Shown here piece after piece: positions 1 to 8,288 of a stretch of DNA of 46,715 nt (positions are counted from its first letter, which is position 1; each line of letters opens with the position of its first letter). Made by a program: the position numbers and the translations under genes. The stretch is from a bacterium (GTDB lineage: Bacteria > Vulcanimicrobiota > Vulcanimicrobiia > Vulcanimicrobiales > Vulcanimicrobiaceae), in assembly GCA_021794175.1 (NCBI GenBank), contig JAJYRI010000010.1, forward strand, positions 1 to 46,715, read 5' to 3'. The notes below the pieces were generated by a model. It worked only from the letters and a program-made list of their open reading frames with translations. It searched no databases and was not told the origin of the DNA.

Positions 1-271
1 CAAAGCCGCCCTCGAGCAGCGCGAGGTCGCTGCCGCGCTCGCGTAATTCGGCGCGAAGCGCCGCGAGCGCCGAGAAGAACGCGTGCACGAGCGGCGCCCC
101 CATGCGCTCGCTCCGCAGGAGCACCGGATCGAGTACGAACGCGAGCGCCACCTCATCGCTCGCGCGTGCCGCTTCGGCGAGCGCGACGTTGTCGCACAAA
201 CGCAGGTCGCGGCGCAACCAGAGGATGCTGCGCCGAGGAGTGCGCCCGGCGGGGCGGAAGGCTCGCGACAT
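1..271 (-). CDS. Deoxyribodipyrimidine photolyase/cryptochrome family, N-terminal part (runs off the left edge)
   Basis: Reading the minus strand from an ATG at 271 gives an open frame of 90 codons to the window edge. Residues 16-27 read ILWLRRDLRLCD, the hallmark start of the photolyase N-terminal alpha/beta domain (usual form WFRRDLRLxDN). A hydrophobic strand (VALAFVLDP) and a leucine/alanine-rich helix follow, as in that family. Photolyases use FAD and light to split pyrimidine dimers; only the antenna-domain half is visible, so a cryptochrome cannot be excluded. A good ribosome site (AAAGGTGG) lies 5 nt before the ATG. That site sits inside the divergent gene at 270, and the two start codons overlap on one CATG. 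The 3' two-thirds of the gene lie outside the window. Confidence 0.85.
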   Translation of the reverse strand, partial: MSRAFRPAGRTPRRSILWLRRDLRLCDNVALAEAARASDEVALAFVLDPVLLRSERMGAPLVHAFFSALAALRAELRERGSDLALLEGGF

Positions 272-1286
272 GGATGCCACCTTTGCTGCGAGCGAGCTCC
301 GAATCCCGCTGAAGCACCCCTTCAAAATTACCCGCGGAGAATCGACCTTCGCGCGCTCGGCCCTACTGCGCATGTCGTACGACGGGATCGAGGCGCTCGG
401 CGAGAGCGCGCCGATCGCTCGGTACGGCGAATCGGTCGAATCAATTCTCGCGTTTTTCGCTGCGTACCGGGCGGACGCCGCATCGCCCTATCGGTTAGAA
501 GCATTATTGCCGGCCACAATACCGCCGGCGGCACGCTGCGCGCTCGATATCGCGCTGCACGATTGGATCGGCAAAGCGACCGGGCTACCGCTCTACGAAT
601 TTTTCGGCCTCGATCCCAGCGCGACGCCGACGAGCTCGTTCACCATCGGCATCGCCGATCCGGAGAGCACGCTACGGAAGCTCGAAGAAGTTCGCGACTG
701 CCCGATCCTGAAAGTTAAACTCGGGCTCGGGGCGTTGCACGAACAGGTCGCGACGATCGAAGCGATCCGCTCGCGTTACACCGGAACGATACGGATCGAC
801 GCCAACGAAGGCTGGGATGTCGACGAAGCGATCCTCATGCTCGCCGAACTTGCGCGGTTCGATATCGAGTTCTGCGAGCAACCGATCCCCGCGGGGAACC
901 CGGCCGGGTTACGCGCGATCTCCGCGCGCAGCGCGATCCCCATCGTGACCGATGAAGATTCGCGCGATGCCGCCGATCTTCCACGGCTCGCCGGTTGCGT
1001 CGCCGGGGTCAACGTCAAACTCGTCAAATGCGGCGGGCTCCGCGGCGCGCTCGCGATGATTCACACCGCACGCGCCCTCGGCTTGAAAGTGATGCTCGGC
1101 TGCATGGTGGAGAGCGCGATTCTCGCCACCGCCGCCGCGCAGATCAGTCCGTTGGTCGACTGGGCGGATATCGACGGCCCGTTCCTCACGCGAGACGATC
1201 CGTTCGCCGGGCTCGCCTACGAACGCGGAAAGCTCGTGCTCCCCGGCGGGCCCGGGCTCGGCGTCCGCGAAACTCTCACCTTGTGA
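270..1286 (+). CDS. Enolase-superfamily racemase/epimerase (N-acetyl-D-glutamate racemase DgcA-like or L-Ala-D/L-Glu epimerase)
   Basis: A 338-aa member of the mandelate racemase/muconate-lactonizing family. It has the N-terminal capping domain (RIPLKHPFKITRGES) and a barrel with KVK at 148-150, metal ligands D178 (RIDANEGW), E203 (EQP) and D228 (TDED), and the KLVKCGG lysine motif near 250-253. This is the layout of the dipeptide epimerase subgroup. The ATG at 270 gives the usual short lead-in to RIPLKHPF and has GGAAGG about 8 nt upstream; the open frame continues to 102 but that part is antisense to the photolyase gene. It overlaps a DUF1611 gene by 4 bp. In marine bacteria a DUF1611 acetyltransferase (DgcN) works with such a racemase (DgcA) to turn D-glutamate into N-acetyl-L-glutamate. 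The neighbouring peptide-binding lipoprotein would also fit a murein-dipeptide epimerase. Confidence 0.85.
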   Translation: MDATFAASELRIPLKHPFKITRGESTFARSALLRMSYDGIEALGESAPIARYGESVESILAFFAAYRADAASPYRLEALLPATIPPAARCALDIALHDWIGKATGLPLYEFFGLDPSATPTSSFTIGIADPESTLRKLEEVRDCPILKVKLGLGALHEQVATIEAIRSRYTGTIRIDANEGWDVDEAILMLAELARFDIEFCEQPIPAGNPAGLRAISARSAIPIVTDEDSRDAADLPRLAGCVAGVNVKLVKCGGLRGALAMIHTARALGLKVMLGCMVESAILATAAAQISPLVDWADIDGPFLTRDDPFAGLAYERGKLVLPGGPGLGVRETLTL

Positions 1287-2338
1287 TCCGTCGCTACGTC
1301 GTTCTCGCCCCGAACGCATTCGTCCAGAGTGCGAAGACCGCGCACGGCGTCATCGCCTACGGAAGCGATCCCGTCGTCGCCGTCATCGATCCGAGTTGTG
1401 CCGGGCGACGCGTCGGCGATCTCGTGCCGCATCTCGCGCGCTGCGACGCGCCGGTCGTCGCATCGTTGTCCGAAGCACTAGCGTTCGCGCCGAGCGCGTT
1501 GCTCGTCGGCACCGCTCCGATCGGCGGTGCGCTCGGCGATCTCCGCGTCGGCGTCCTGGAAGCGATCGAGGCCGGGCTCGATATCGTCAGCGGGTTGCAC
1601 AGCATGCTCGCCGAGGATGAAGAGCTCGCAAGCGCGGCGAGAAAGCGCGGCGTCCGGCTCTACGATCTGCGCGCCGTCCCCGCAACACCGGTCTTCTCCG
1701 GCGCTGCCTACGCCATTACCGCGCCGATTCTGCTGACCGTCGGCAACGATTGCAACGTCGGTAAAATGACCGTCTCGCTCGAACTCTGTGCGGCGGCACG
1801 CCGCGCACAGCGGCGATGGAACTTCGTGCCGACCGGGCAGACCGGCATCGCGATTGCGGGCTGGGGAATCGCCGTCGACCGAACGATCGCCGATTTCGCA
1901 GCGGGCGCATGCGAACGTCTCGTGCTCGAAGCGGCGGAGCAGCAACCCGATGCCATCGTCGTCGAGGGACAGGGCGCCATCAACCATCCGGCCTACGCGC
2001 CGGTAACGCTCGCGCTGCTCTATGGCTGCGCTCCGGATGCGCTCGTGCTGGTCTGCATGCCGCACCGAACGAAAATCAACGCCTACGCCACACCGACGCT
2101 GCCGTATCGGGAACTCATCCGACTGCACGAAGCGCTGCTCGCCTCGGTGAAGCCGGCGAACGTCATCGGCATCGCGCTTAATACACGCGGGCTCGACGAA
2201 GACGCGGCGCGAGCGGAGATCGCGCGCGCGCGCGCCGAGACGCAGTTGCCCGCCGACGATCTCGTGCGTTTCGGTGCCGACGCCTTTTATGCCGAGATCG
2301 CGGGCCCGCTTCGGAAGCGCGAGGTGCGCAGCGCATGA
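1283..2338 (+). CDS. DUF1611 family protein (DgcN-like D-amino-acid N-acetyltransferase candidate)
   Basis: A 351-aa protein with a P-loop-like segment GNDCNVGKMT at 154-163. Motifs typical of DUF1611 follow: FVPTGQTGIAIAGWG, VVEGQGAINHP and CMPHRTKI. I chose the GTG start at 1283 because its GTGA overlaps the stop of the upstream racemase gene by 4 bp; the frame is open further upstream, but only antisense to known coding. DUF1611 was long of unknown function. One characterised member, DgcN, acetylates D-glutamate and is paired with a racemase of exactly the upstream type. The residues needed to prove that substrate are not known to me, so the family call is firm and the reaction is inference. 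It overlaps the next gene by 4 bp (ATGA). Confidence 0.85.
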   Translation: MIRRYVVLAPNAFVQSAKTAHGVIAYGSDPVVAVIDPSCAGRRVGDLVPHLARCDAPVVASLSEALAFAPSALLVGTAPIGGALGDLRVGVLEAIEAGLDIVSGLHSMLAEDEELASAARKRGVRLYDLRAVPATPVFSGAAYAITAPILLTVGNDCNVGKMTVSLELCAAARRAQRRWNFVPTGQTGIAIAGWGIAVDRTIADFAAGACERLVLEAAEQQPDAIVVEGQGAINHPAYAPVTLALLYGCAPDALVLVCMPHRTKINAYATPTLPYRELIRLHEALLASVKPANVIGIALNTRGLDEDAARAEIARARAETQLPADDLVRFGADAFYAEIAGPLRKREVRSA

Positions 2339-3948
2339 AACGCATCGTCGCCGCGCTCTTTATCGCCGCACTCGCCTTCGGTTTCGCCGGATGCGCGGCG
2401 AATATTCCGCCGCCGCACACGCTACGTCTCGGCGAGCCCGACGAACCCGATAACCTCAATCCGCTCTTCGGCGAGGCGGCGGCGAGCGATCTCGCCGACG
2501 GGATGCTCTATAGCTACCTTTTGCGTTACGACGCACGCGGCAATTACATTCCCGATCTTGCAACGCAAGTGCCGACGCTTCGGAACGGCGGCATCAGCAG
2601 CGACGGGAAGGTCATCACGATCCATCTGCGCCGCGGCGTACGGTGGGCCGACGGCGCCCCGCTCGACGCGCGCGATTGGATCTTTACCTATCACGCCGTC
2701 TTCAATCCACGCAATAATGTGAAAACGCGCTACGGTTGGGACGATATCGCTTCGGCGAGCGCGCCGAACCGCCACACCATCGTGATTCGGCTCAAGCACC
2801 CGATGGCGGCATTTCTCGGCGTGCTCGCGATCGGCGGTTCGGGCTATCCGCCGCTCCCGGCACACGTTCTCGCGAAATTAGCAAGCCTCAACCGCGCCTC
2901 GTTCAACGACGCGCCGCTTTCGAGCGGTCCGTATATTCTCCAAGATTGGCACCACGGTGCATCGCTGACCTTTGCGGCAAATCCACGCTATTTCCGCGGC
3001 AAGCCGAAACTCGCGCACGTGCGCTGGGTCGTCATCCCGAACGCCAACTCGATGCTGAACGCCCTGCGCACCCACGAGATCGATGTCGATCCCTCCGTCG
3101 GCGAGACGCAGATTCCGGAACTTGCATCGATCCACGGCATCCACGTCGTGCACACGTTGCTTGCGAACTGGCGTCATCTCGGTTTTAACTGCAGCCGCCC
3201 GATTCTGCGCGACGTACGCGTGCGACTCGCCATCGCCGAAGGAATCGCCTGGAAGCGCCTGCGCGACACGATCTATCACGGCGTCGATCTCCCGGCGGTC
3301 TCCGATATCTTCCCCGAATCGTGGGCCGCGCCGAAGATCGCTCCCTATCCCTACGATCCCGCCCACGCCGCAGCATTACTGCGGGCAGCGGGCTGGCGGC
3401 GATCCGCCGACGGCGTCCGCACGCGCGCCGGGCAGCGGCTGGTTCTCACGATTATCAGCGGCAGCAACCGCCAGTCCAACGAACGCGCGGAGGTCGTCAT
3501 GCAGGCGATGCTGCGGAAGCTCGGCATCGATCTGCGGATTCGCAATTATCCGCCGAGTTTTCTCTTCGCGCAGAACGGGCCGATCTACAGCGGGCACTAC
3601 GATATGGAGTGGAGCATCGACACCAACGGCCCCGACCCCGATAACAGCGGCTCGTGGAACAGTGCGTTTATTCCGCCCAACGGCGCCAACACCAACTGGT
3701 TGCGCGATCCGATCGTCGATGCAACGTCCTCCGCGGCCGCGTCGACGTTCGACCAAACGCTGCGTAAGCGACTCTATCAACGCGAAGAGGAGCGCATCCA
3801 CGAACTCGTGCCGATGGTTTTCGTCTATTGGGAGCGTTCGACGACCGCTATCGACGATCGCGTGCGCGATTACATTCCGGCATCGTTCATCGGCGATTCT
3901 TGGAACGCGTGGCAATGGGAGGTCGTGCCGTCGGCTTCGCACTCGTAA
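2335..3948 (+). CDS. Peptide ABC-transporter substrate-binding lipoprotein (SBP_bac_5 family)
   Basis: A 537-aa lipoprotein. The signal peptide ends in FAGC with the acylated cysteine at residue 20. The rest follows the OppA/DppA family: a start of LRLGEPDEPDNLNPLF, VITIHLRRGVRWADGAPLDARD, then SSGPYILQDW and the C-terminal lobe with VRLAIAEGI and EWSIDTNGPDPDNSG. It should bind oligopeptides at the outer face of the inner membrane. No permease or ATPase genes are in the window, so it is either an orphan that shares a transporter encoded elsewhere (as MppA does for murein tripeptide in E. coli) or it works as a scavenger. It sits between a D-amino-acid enzyme pair and a cysteine peptidase, which points to peptides containing D-residues as ligand; this is inference. 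Confidence 0.9.
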   Translation: MKRIVAALFIAALAFGFAGCAANIPPPHTLRLGEPDEPDNLNPLFGEAAASDLADGMLYSYLLRYDARGNYIPDLATQVPTLRNGGISSDGKVITIHLRRGVRWADGAPLDARDWIFTYHAVFNPRNNVKTRYGWDDIASASAPNRHTIVIRLKHPMAAFLGVLAIGGSGYPPLPAHVLAKLASLNRASFNDAPLSSGPYILQDWHHGASLTFAANPRYFRGKPKLAHVRWVVIPNANSMLNALRTHEIDVDPSVGETQIPELASIHGIHVVHTLLANWRHLGFNCSRPILRDVRVRLAIAEGIAWKRLRDTIYHGVDLPAVSDIFPESWAAPKIAPYPYDPAHAAALLRAAGWRRSADGVRTRAGQRLVLTIISGSNRQSNERAEVVMQAMLRKLGIDLRIRNYPPSFLFAQNGPIYSGHYDMEWSIDTNGPDPDNSGSWNSAFIPPNGANTNWLRDPIVDATSSAAASTFDQTLRKRLYQREEERIHELVPMVFVYWERSTTAIDDRVRDYIPASFIGDSWNAWQWEVVPSASHS

Positions 3949-4796
3949 CGAAGGCCGCGCCCGTAACGACGTTGCGCTGCGAGCCGGCGCGCGAAGCGCT
4001 GCTCTCGTGGAACAGCTTCGCCGAGAGCGGCGAGATCGCGTTCTCGTTGCGGAGCGGGGCGGCGAACGTTAGCCCGTGGCTTCCGTTCGCACGCTGGTCG
4101 CCGCAATCGCGCCGTTCGTTTCCATGTAACCTGCTCGGCGTCAGCGTGCTGACCGATATCATCCGCAGCGAGGTTCCGTTCGACTCCGTCGTCGTGCGCG
4201 CCGACCCCGAGGGATTGCAGAGCCTCGCGCTTGCGACGCCGAGCGAACCCTCGCCCTCGCTTCCGTATGCGGGCGGTGCGCGCATTCATGACGTACCGCT
4301 CCAGTCGCAGTACGTCGTCGAAGGCGAGAACGGTTGGTGCAGCCCCGCTTCGCTCGCAATGCTGCTACGCTTTCACGGAATCGACGCGCGCATCGAAGAC
4401 GTCGCCGCCGGAGTCTTCGATGAAGTCTACGGCGGTTACGGAAACTGGGCGTTTAACGTCGCCTATGCCGGGGCGCAGAGCCTTCGCGCCGCACTCGCCT
4501 ACGTCGGGTCACTCGATATCGGCGAGCGATTTTTAGAGCGCAATCTTCCGCTCGCACTCTCCTACGCGTGGGAAGAAGGCGAGCTGCCCGGCGCGCCGCT
4601 CCCTCGCTCCACCGGACACCTTGCGGTACTCTGCGGCTTTACCTCGAATGGCGACTGCGTGATGAACGATCCTGCGGCCACGCGTATTCGCACCATCTAT
4701 CCACGCCGCGCTCTCGAGCGCTGCTGGCAACGCCACGGCGGCGTCGCCTACGTTCTCGCGCCGGTCGGCATCGCGTTTGCCGATATTCTCGCGTGA
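3915..4796 (+). CDS. C39-like cysteine peptidase family protein
   Basis: About 293 aa. The C-terminal half is a papain-fold C39-like domain: catalytic C142 in GENGWCSPASLAML, H235 in STGHLAVLCGF and N251/D252 in VMNDPA. The N-terminal 110 residues are not recognised. The ATG at 3915 overlaps the end of the lipoprotein gene by 34 bp and has no clear Shine-Dalgarno; no better in-frame start is seen. There is no obvious signal peptide, so the protein probably acts in the cytosol. It is followed by trmL with a 4-bp overlap. Together with the epimerase, the DUF1611 protein and the peptide-binding lipoprotein it may cleave imported peptides, but the substrate is unknown. Confidence 0.75.
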   Translation: MGGRAVGFALVTKAAPVTTLRCEPAREALLSWNSFAESGEIAFSLRSGAANVSPWLPFARWSPQSRRSFPCNLLGVSVLTDIIRSEVPFDSVVVRADPEGLQSLALATPSEPSPSLPYAGGARIHDVPLQSQYVVEGENGWCSPASLAMLLRFHGIDARIEDVAAGVFDEVYGGYGNWAFNVAYAGAQSLRAALAYVGSLDIGERFLERNLPLALSYAWEEGELPGAPLPRSTGHLAVLCGFTSNGDCVMNDPAATRIRTIYPRRALERCWQRHGGVAYVLAPVGIAFADILA

Positions 4797-5317
4797 GCGA
4801 AGCGACGCAACCCACCGATCGTCTCGTCGAGATCGCGGAGCTTCCCGACGTGCCGCTGCATATCGTCCTCGTCGAGCCGGAGATTCCGCCGAATACCGGA
4901 AACGTCGCGCGGCTCTGCGCGGCGACGGGCGCCGCGCTGCACTTGGTCGAGCCGCTCGGCTTTGCCATCGACGATCGCTCGCTCAAGCGCGCCGGACTCG
5001 ATTATTGGGAACGATTGCACGTCGTCGTACATCGCGATCTCGAGGCGTTTCTCGCGACCCCGATCGCGCGACGCATGTGGTTGCTCTCGACGCGCGCACG
5101 CATGCGTTACGATACCGCGCCGTTCGCCCACGGCGACGCCTTGGTCTTCGGTCGCGAAACGAAGGGGCTGCCGCAAACGCTCCTCGATCGCTTCCCGGAG
5201 CGGACGCTGCGGATTCCCATGCGCGAACACTCGGTGCGTAGTATCAATCTCTCTACCGCGGTCGGCATCGTCACCTTTGCCGCGCTACAACGGCTCGATT
5301 TCCCGAATTTACACTAA
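4793..5317 (+). CDS. trmL: tRNA (cytidine/uridine(34)-2'-O)-methyltransferase TrmL
   Basis: A 174-aa SPOUT-class methyltransferase that 2'-O-methylates the wobble base of tRNA-Leu isoacceptors using S-adenosylmethionine. The family signatures are all present: VEPEIPPNTGNVARLCAATG near the N terminus, LVFGRETKGLP in the middle and the trefoil-knot segment IPMREHSVRSINLSTAVGI. The chosen GTG at 4793 overlaps the upstream stop (GTGA) and gives a lead of about 20 residues more than E. coli TrmL. It is the last gene of the overlapping operon that begins at 270 and stops 5 bp before the convergent MFS gene. Confidence 0.9.
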   Translation: MSEATQPTDRLVEIAELPDVPLHIVLVEPEIPPNTGNVARLCAATGAALHLVEPLGFAIDDRSLKRAGLDYWERLHVVVHRDLEAFLATPIARRMWLLSTRARMRYDTAPFAHGDALVFGRETKGLPQTLLDRFPERTLRIPMREHSVRSINLSTAVGIVTFAALQRLDFPNLH

Positions 5318-5322
5318 CGGCG

Positions 5323-6558
5323 TTACGCGGGTTGTACTCGCTTGCGCGGCAAGAAGATCGTTCCCGCAAGTGCGAGCAACGCGAAGATCGCCACGCTCTC
5401 GAAGATCGGCACGCTGCCGAAGCGGTCGCCGATCGCACCGAAGAGCGGCTGCGCGAGCCCGCCGATAGTGACGGCGAGCCCGAGCGTCACGCCCGATGCC
5501 ACGCCGAGACGATTGGGGAGATACTCTTGTCCGAGCACGACGATCACGCCGGCCGAAAGACCGACCGAGAGACCGAAGAATGAAGCGGCGAGCACGACGA
5601 GCGTCATGGAGGGGGCGAACGTGCCGACCCACGCAAGTGCGGCAGCGCCGACGAGCGTTCCGATCATTGAGATCGCGATGATCCGCCGACGCCCGAAGCG
5701 ATCGGCGAGGCGACCGCCCCACATCGTTCCCAACGATCCGACCAACAGCATCGCCGCCAGCACGATGCTACCGCCGGTTTTACTTGCGTGCGCGACCGAG
5801 ATCGCAAAGATCGGAAGAAACGTCACCCCCGCAAAAAAGGTCGTCGAGCGCAGCACGACCACCGCGACGAGCGCGCCGAATGCGCGCCAATCGTCGGGCA
5901 TGCTCGGACGAGCTTTGACGGCGCGATTCGCGCGCGCGCGCGTCGCGTGGAAATGCTGTTGCGAGAAGAGGAGTATCGTTGCCAATACCACGCCGGGAAT
6001 CGCGAGGAACGCCGTGCCTTCCAGCCCGAAGTGCAAAATCAGCGGCGTGGTAAGGATCGGACCCACGGCAAAGCCGAGATAACCGCCGAGCGTGAAGATA
6101 CTGACGCCGGTCGCCCGCTTCGCTCCGGCAAAGAAATTTGCAAAGCGCGAACTCTCGGGGTGAAAGGCCGCGGTGCCGATTCCGGCAATCAACGCTGCCA
6201 ACCACATCATCGGCAGCGAATGCACGAGCCCGATCGCGGCGGTGCCGGTACAGGCAAGGACCAGCGCGGCGGGAATGATCCACGGCATCGAGCGACGATC
6301 GGACCAGTGGCCGAAGAAAGGTTGAACGACCGAAGATGAGAGATTCATCGCGAGCACGAGCGTTGCGGCCGTTGCGAGATTGAGGCCGCGATGGCTAATC
6401 AACCACGGGATCATCGCGGGGATCGCCGACTGATTCGCATCGTTGACGATGTGGGCGATCGAAAGCAGGGAGATTCCCCGCCGGTCGATACCCGCCTCGG
6501 CGATAGGAAAGGGAAGCGCTTCGCTACTCACGCTCGTAAGACCGGGGAGCCCGGGCAT
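5323..6558 (-). CDS. MFS exporter, fosmidomycin-resistance (Fsr) type
   Basis: A 411-aa protein with about twelve hydrophobic membrane segments in two halves. The first segment reads LLSIAHIVNDANQSAIPAMI, which is characteristic of the Fsr branch of the major facilitator superfamily, as are FFGHWSDRRS, the loop AAFHPESSRFANFF and SIFTLGGYLGFAVGP. The second half has the GGRLADRFGRRR antiporter loop. The expected role is drug or metabolite efflux driven by protons; the native substrate is unknown. The ATG at 6558 leaves a cytosolic lead of about 30 residues, so a later start is possible. It is divergent from the glycosylase gene with hardly any intergenic space and convergent with trmL. Confidence 0.85.
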   Translation of the reverse strand: MPGLPGLTSVSSEALPFPIAEAGIDRRGISLLSIAHIVNDANQSAIPAMIPWLISHRGLNLATAATLVLAMNLSSSVVQPFFGHWSDRRSMPWIIPAALVLACTGTAAIGLVHSLPMMWLAALIAGIGTAAFHPESSRFANFFAGAKRATGVSIFTLGGYLGFAVGPILTTPLILHFGLEGTAFLAIPGVVLATILLFSQQHFHATRARANRAVKARPSMPDDWRAFGALVAVVVLRSTTFFAGVTFLPIFAISVAHASKTGGSIVLAAMLLVGSLGTMWGGRLADRFGRRRIIAISMIGTLVGAAALAWVGTFAPSMTLVVLAASFFGLSVGLSAGVIVVLGQEYLPNRLGVASGVTLGLAVTIGGLAQPLFGAIGDRFGSVPIFESVAIFALLALAGTIFLPRKRVQPA

Positions 6559-6573
6559 CGGGTTTCAGCGACC

Positions 6574-7260
6574 TTGGTCGCACTGCAACGACGGATCGTC
6601 GCCTGCGAACGCTGTCCGGAATTACGCGCGTACTGCGCGCAGGTCGCAAGCGAGAAGCGCCGCGCATACGCCGCCGACGAGTATTGGGGCAAGCCCGTCC
6701 CCGGCTTCGGCGATCCCAACGCGCGCATCGTGCTCGTCGGGCTCGCGCCGGCCGCGCACGGCGGCAATCGCACCGGCCGTGCATTTACCGGGGATCCCTC
6801 CGGCGATTTTCTCTACCCCGCACTCTTCCGTGCCGGGCTCGCCTCGCAGGCGGAGTCGACGTGGCGCGACGACGGCCTGCGCGCGATCGATTGTTGGATC
6901 ACCGCCGCCGCTCACTGCGCGCCGCCGGAGAATAAACCGACGCCGCAAGAGCTGCGCAACTGCGCCGCGTATCTCGCCGAAGAGTTTCGTTTGCTGCGTC
7001 GCCTGCGCGTTGCCGTCGCTCTCGGCGCGATCGGTTTTCGCGCCGCCGCCGACGCGCTGCGCGCAAACGATTTCCAGTTCGAACGAACGCCGAAATTCGG
7101 CCATGCCGTCGAATATCTCGCGCGGAAGAGCGGTCGCGCGATCCTGTTGCTCGGTAGCTATCATCCCAGCCAACGCAACGTTAACACCGGGCTCATGACG
7201 CGCGCGATGATGGATGCCATACTCGCCCGCGCGACGAACTTCGCGCGCACCAAGGAGTAA
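6574..7260 (+). CDS. Uracil-DNA glycosylase, type 5 (UdgB family)
   Basis: About 228 aa. The sequence has the 4Fe-4S cysteine start CERCPEL, YWGKPVPGFGDPNARIVLVG, the catalytic-region motif GLAPAAHGGNRTGRAFTGD and the C-terminal SYHPSQRNVNTG loop; all are standard for family 5 glycosylases that remove uracil and other deaminated bases from DNA. The start is uncertain: the open frame reaches back into the divergent MFS gene, and no ATG lies near the expected N terminus. TTG at 6574 gives a start about ten residues before the cluster cysteine and is my choice. The gene is followed after 4 bp by the PaiB-like gene, whose ribosome site overlaps this stop codon. Confidence 0.88.
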   Translation: MVALQRRIVACERCPELRAYCAQVASEKRRAYAADEYWGKPVPGFGDPNARIVLVGLAPAAHGGNRTGRAFTGDPSGDFLYPALFRAGLASQAESTWRDDGLRAIDCWITAAAHCAPPENKPTPQELRNCAAYLAEEFRLLRRLRVAVALGAIGFRAAADALRANDFQFERTPKFGHAVEYLARKSGRAILLLGSYHPSQRNVNTGLMTRAMMDAILARATNFARTKE

Positions 7261-7264
7261 CGCG

Positions 7265-7918
7265 ATGTATCTGCCGCCGACCTTTGCTATCGACGACGAT
7301 CGCGAGATCGATCGACTGATTCGTTCCAATCCGTTCGGATTGCTCGTAACCGCGGGCGCCGACGGCTTCCCGTTTGCAACGCACGTGCCGATGCTCGCAC
7401 GACGCAGCGAGCGCGGACTCACGCTCGTCGGGCACGTCGCGCGTGCCAACCCGCAATCCTCAGCGATTCACGCGAAGGCCCCTGCGCTCGCGATCTTTAC
7501 CGGCGCGCACGCATACATCTCGCCGTCTTGGTACGATCCTCCGTATCCACAGGTCCCGACCTGGAACTACAGCGCCGTGCACGCGCGCGGGCACCTTCGC
7601 GAAGCGTCGGATCCGCAGGCGATTCTCGCCGCACTCACCGCACATTTCGAAGCGACATTCGCTTCCCCGTGGGAGTTTGCGCGACTCGATCGGGCGTATG
7701 TGGAGGGGCTAATGCACGGCATCGCAGCCTTTGAGTTTGAAGTCGAACGTATCGACGGCAAAGCGAAGTTAAGCCAGAACAGAACGAGCCGCGATGCCGC
7801 GGGCGCGATCGCCGGTTTAATGGGAAGCGATGCACCCCTCGACCGCGCCTGTGCGGCGGAGATGCAACGCGCGCACGATCGACGCGAGAACGTTAGGTCG
7901 GTTCGGGCGAAGGAGTAA
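7265..7918 (+). CDS. PaiB-like FMN-binding negative transcriptional regulator family protein
   Basis: 217 aa. It starts MYLPPTFAIDD and continues LIRSNPFGLLVTAG and THVPML, then HVARANPQ and YISPSWY with VPTWNYSAVHARG. This is the order of conserved blocks in the Bacillus PaiB family, a flavin-reductase-like split-barrel protein that was described as a repressor of sporulation and protease genes. The molecular role of most members is unproved. AAGGAG lies 7 nt before the ATG. The last 26 bp overlap the 3' end of the convergent lipoprotein gene. Confidence 0.85.
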   Translation: MYLPPTFAIDDDREIDRLIRSNPFGLLVTAGADGFPFATHVPMLARRSERGLTLVGHVARANPQSSAIHAKAPALAIFTGAHAYISPSWYDPPYPQVPTWNYSAVHARGHLREASDPQAILAALTAHFEATFASPWEFARLDRAYVEGLMHGIAAFEFEVERIDGKAKLSQNRTSRDAAGAIAGLMGSDAPLDRACAAEMQRAHDRRENVRSVRAKE

Positions 7919-8288
7919 CGAGCCGTCCGCACGGATCGGTGAGTTCGACGAGCCCATCTTTCCACGGGCGCTGCTCGATGCGCGTATCGGGGTGCGGCGT
8001 TCCGAGCTGCGCTTCGATCTCGGCGATGGTGCGCTTGCGCGCCGCGTCGCTACGCGATGCGACCACCGTCAGCGAAGCTAACGAGTGGTCGACGTTCGCA
8101 ACCAACACCACTTCGCTGCCGTCGTAGCGCAGTTCGCGCGTCTCGCACGATTGCAACGGCGCGATCGTCGCAAGCGGTGCCGGCGATAGCGCGGCCTGCG
8201 CTGCAACGGGCTCTCGGTGCTTCGCGCATCCGACGAACGCGCCGGAGAGCGCGATAAACGCTATTGAAAGGTGAGCGTACGGCCGCAT
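7893..8288 (-). CDS. Small predicted lipoprotein of unknown function
   Basis: 131 aa. A signal peptide ends in GAFVGC with the lipid-modified cysteine at residue 21, followed by an alanine/proline-rich linker. The folded part is about 90 residues (from LQSCETRELRY) with two further cysteines, one near the start and one in LTDPCGRLV, which could form a disulfide. No family is recognised. It overlaps the upstream exported-protein gene by 28 bp and is the last gene of the long minus-strand operon; its tail overlaps the convergent PaiB-like gene by 26 bp. Confidence 0.6.
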   Translation of the reverse strand: MRPYAHLSIAFIALSGAFVGCAKHREPVAAQAALSPAPLATIAPLQSCETRELRYDGSEVVLVANVDHSLASLTVVASRSDAARKRTIAEIEAQLGTPHPDTRIEQRPWKDGLVELTDPCGRLVTPSPEPT

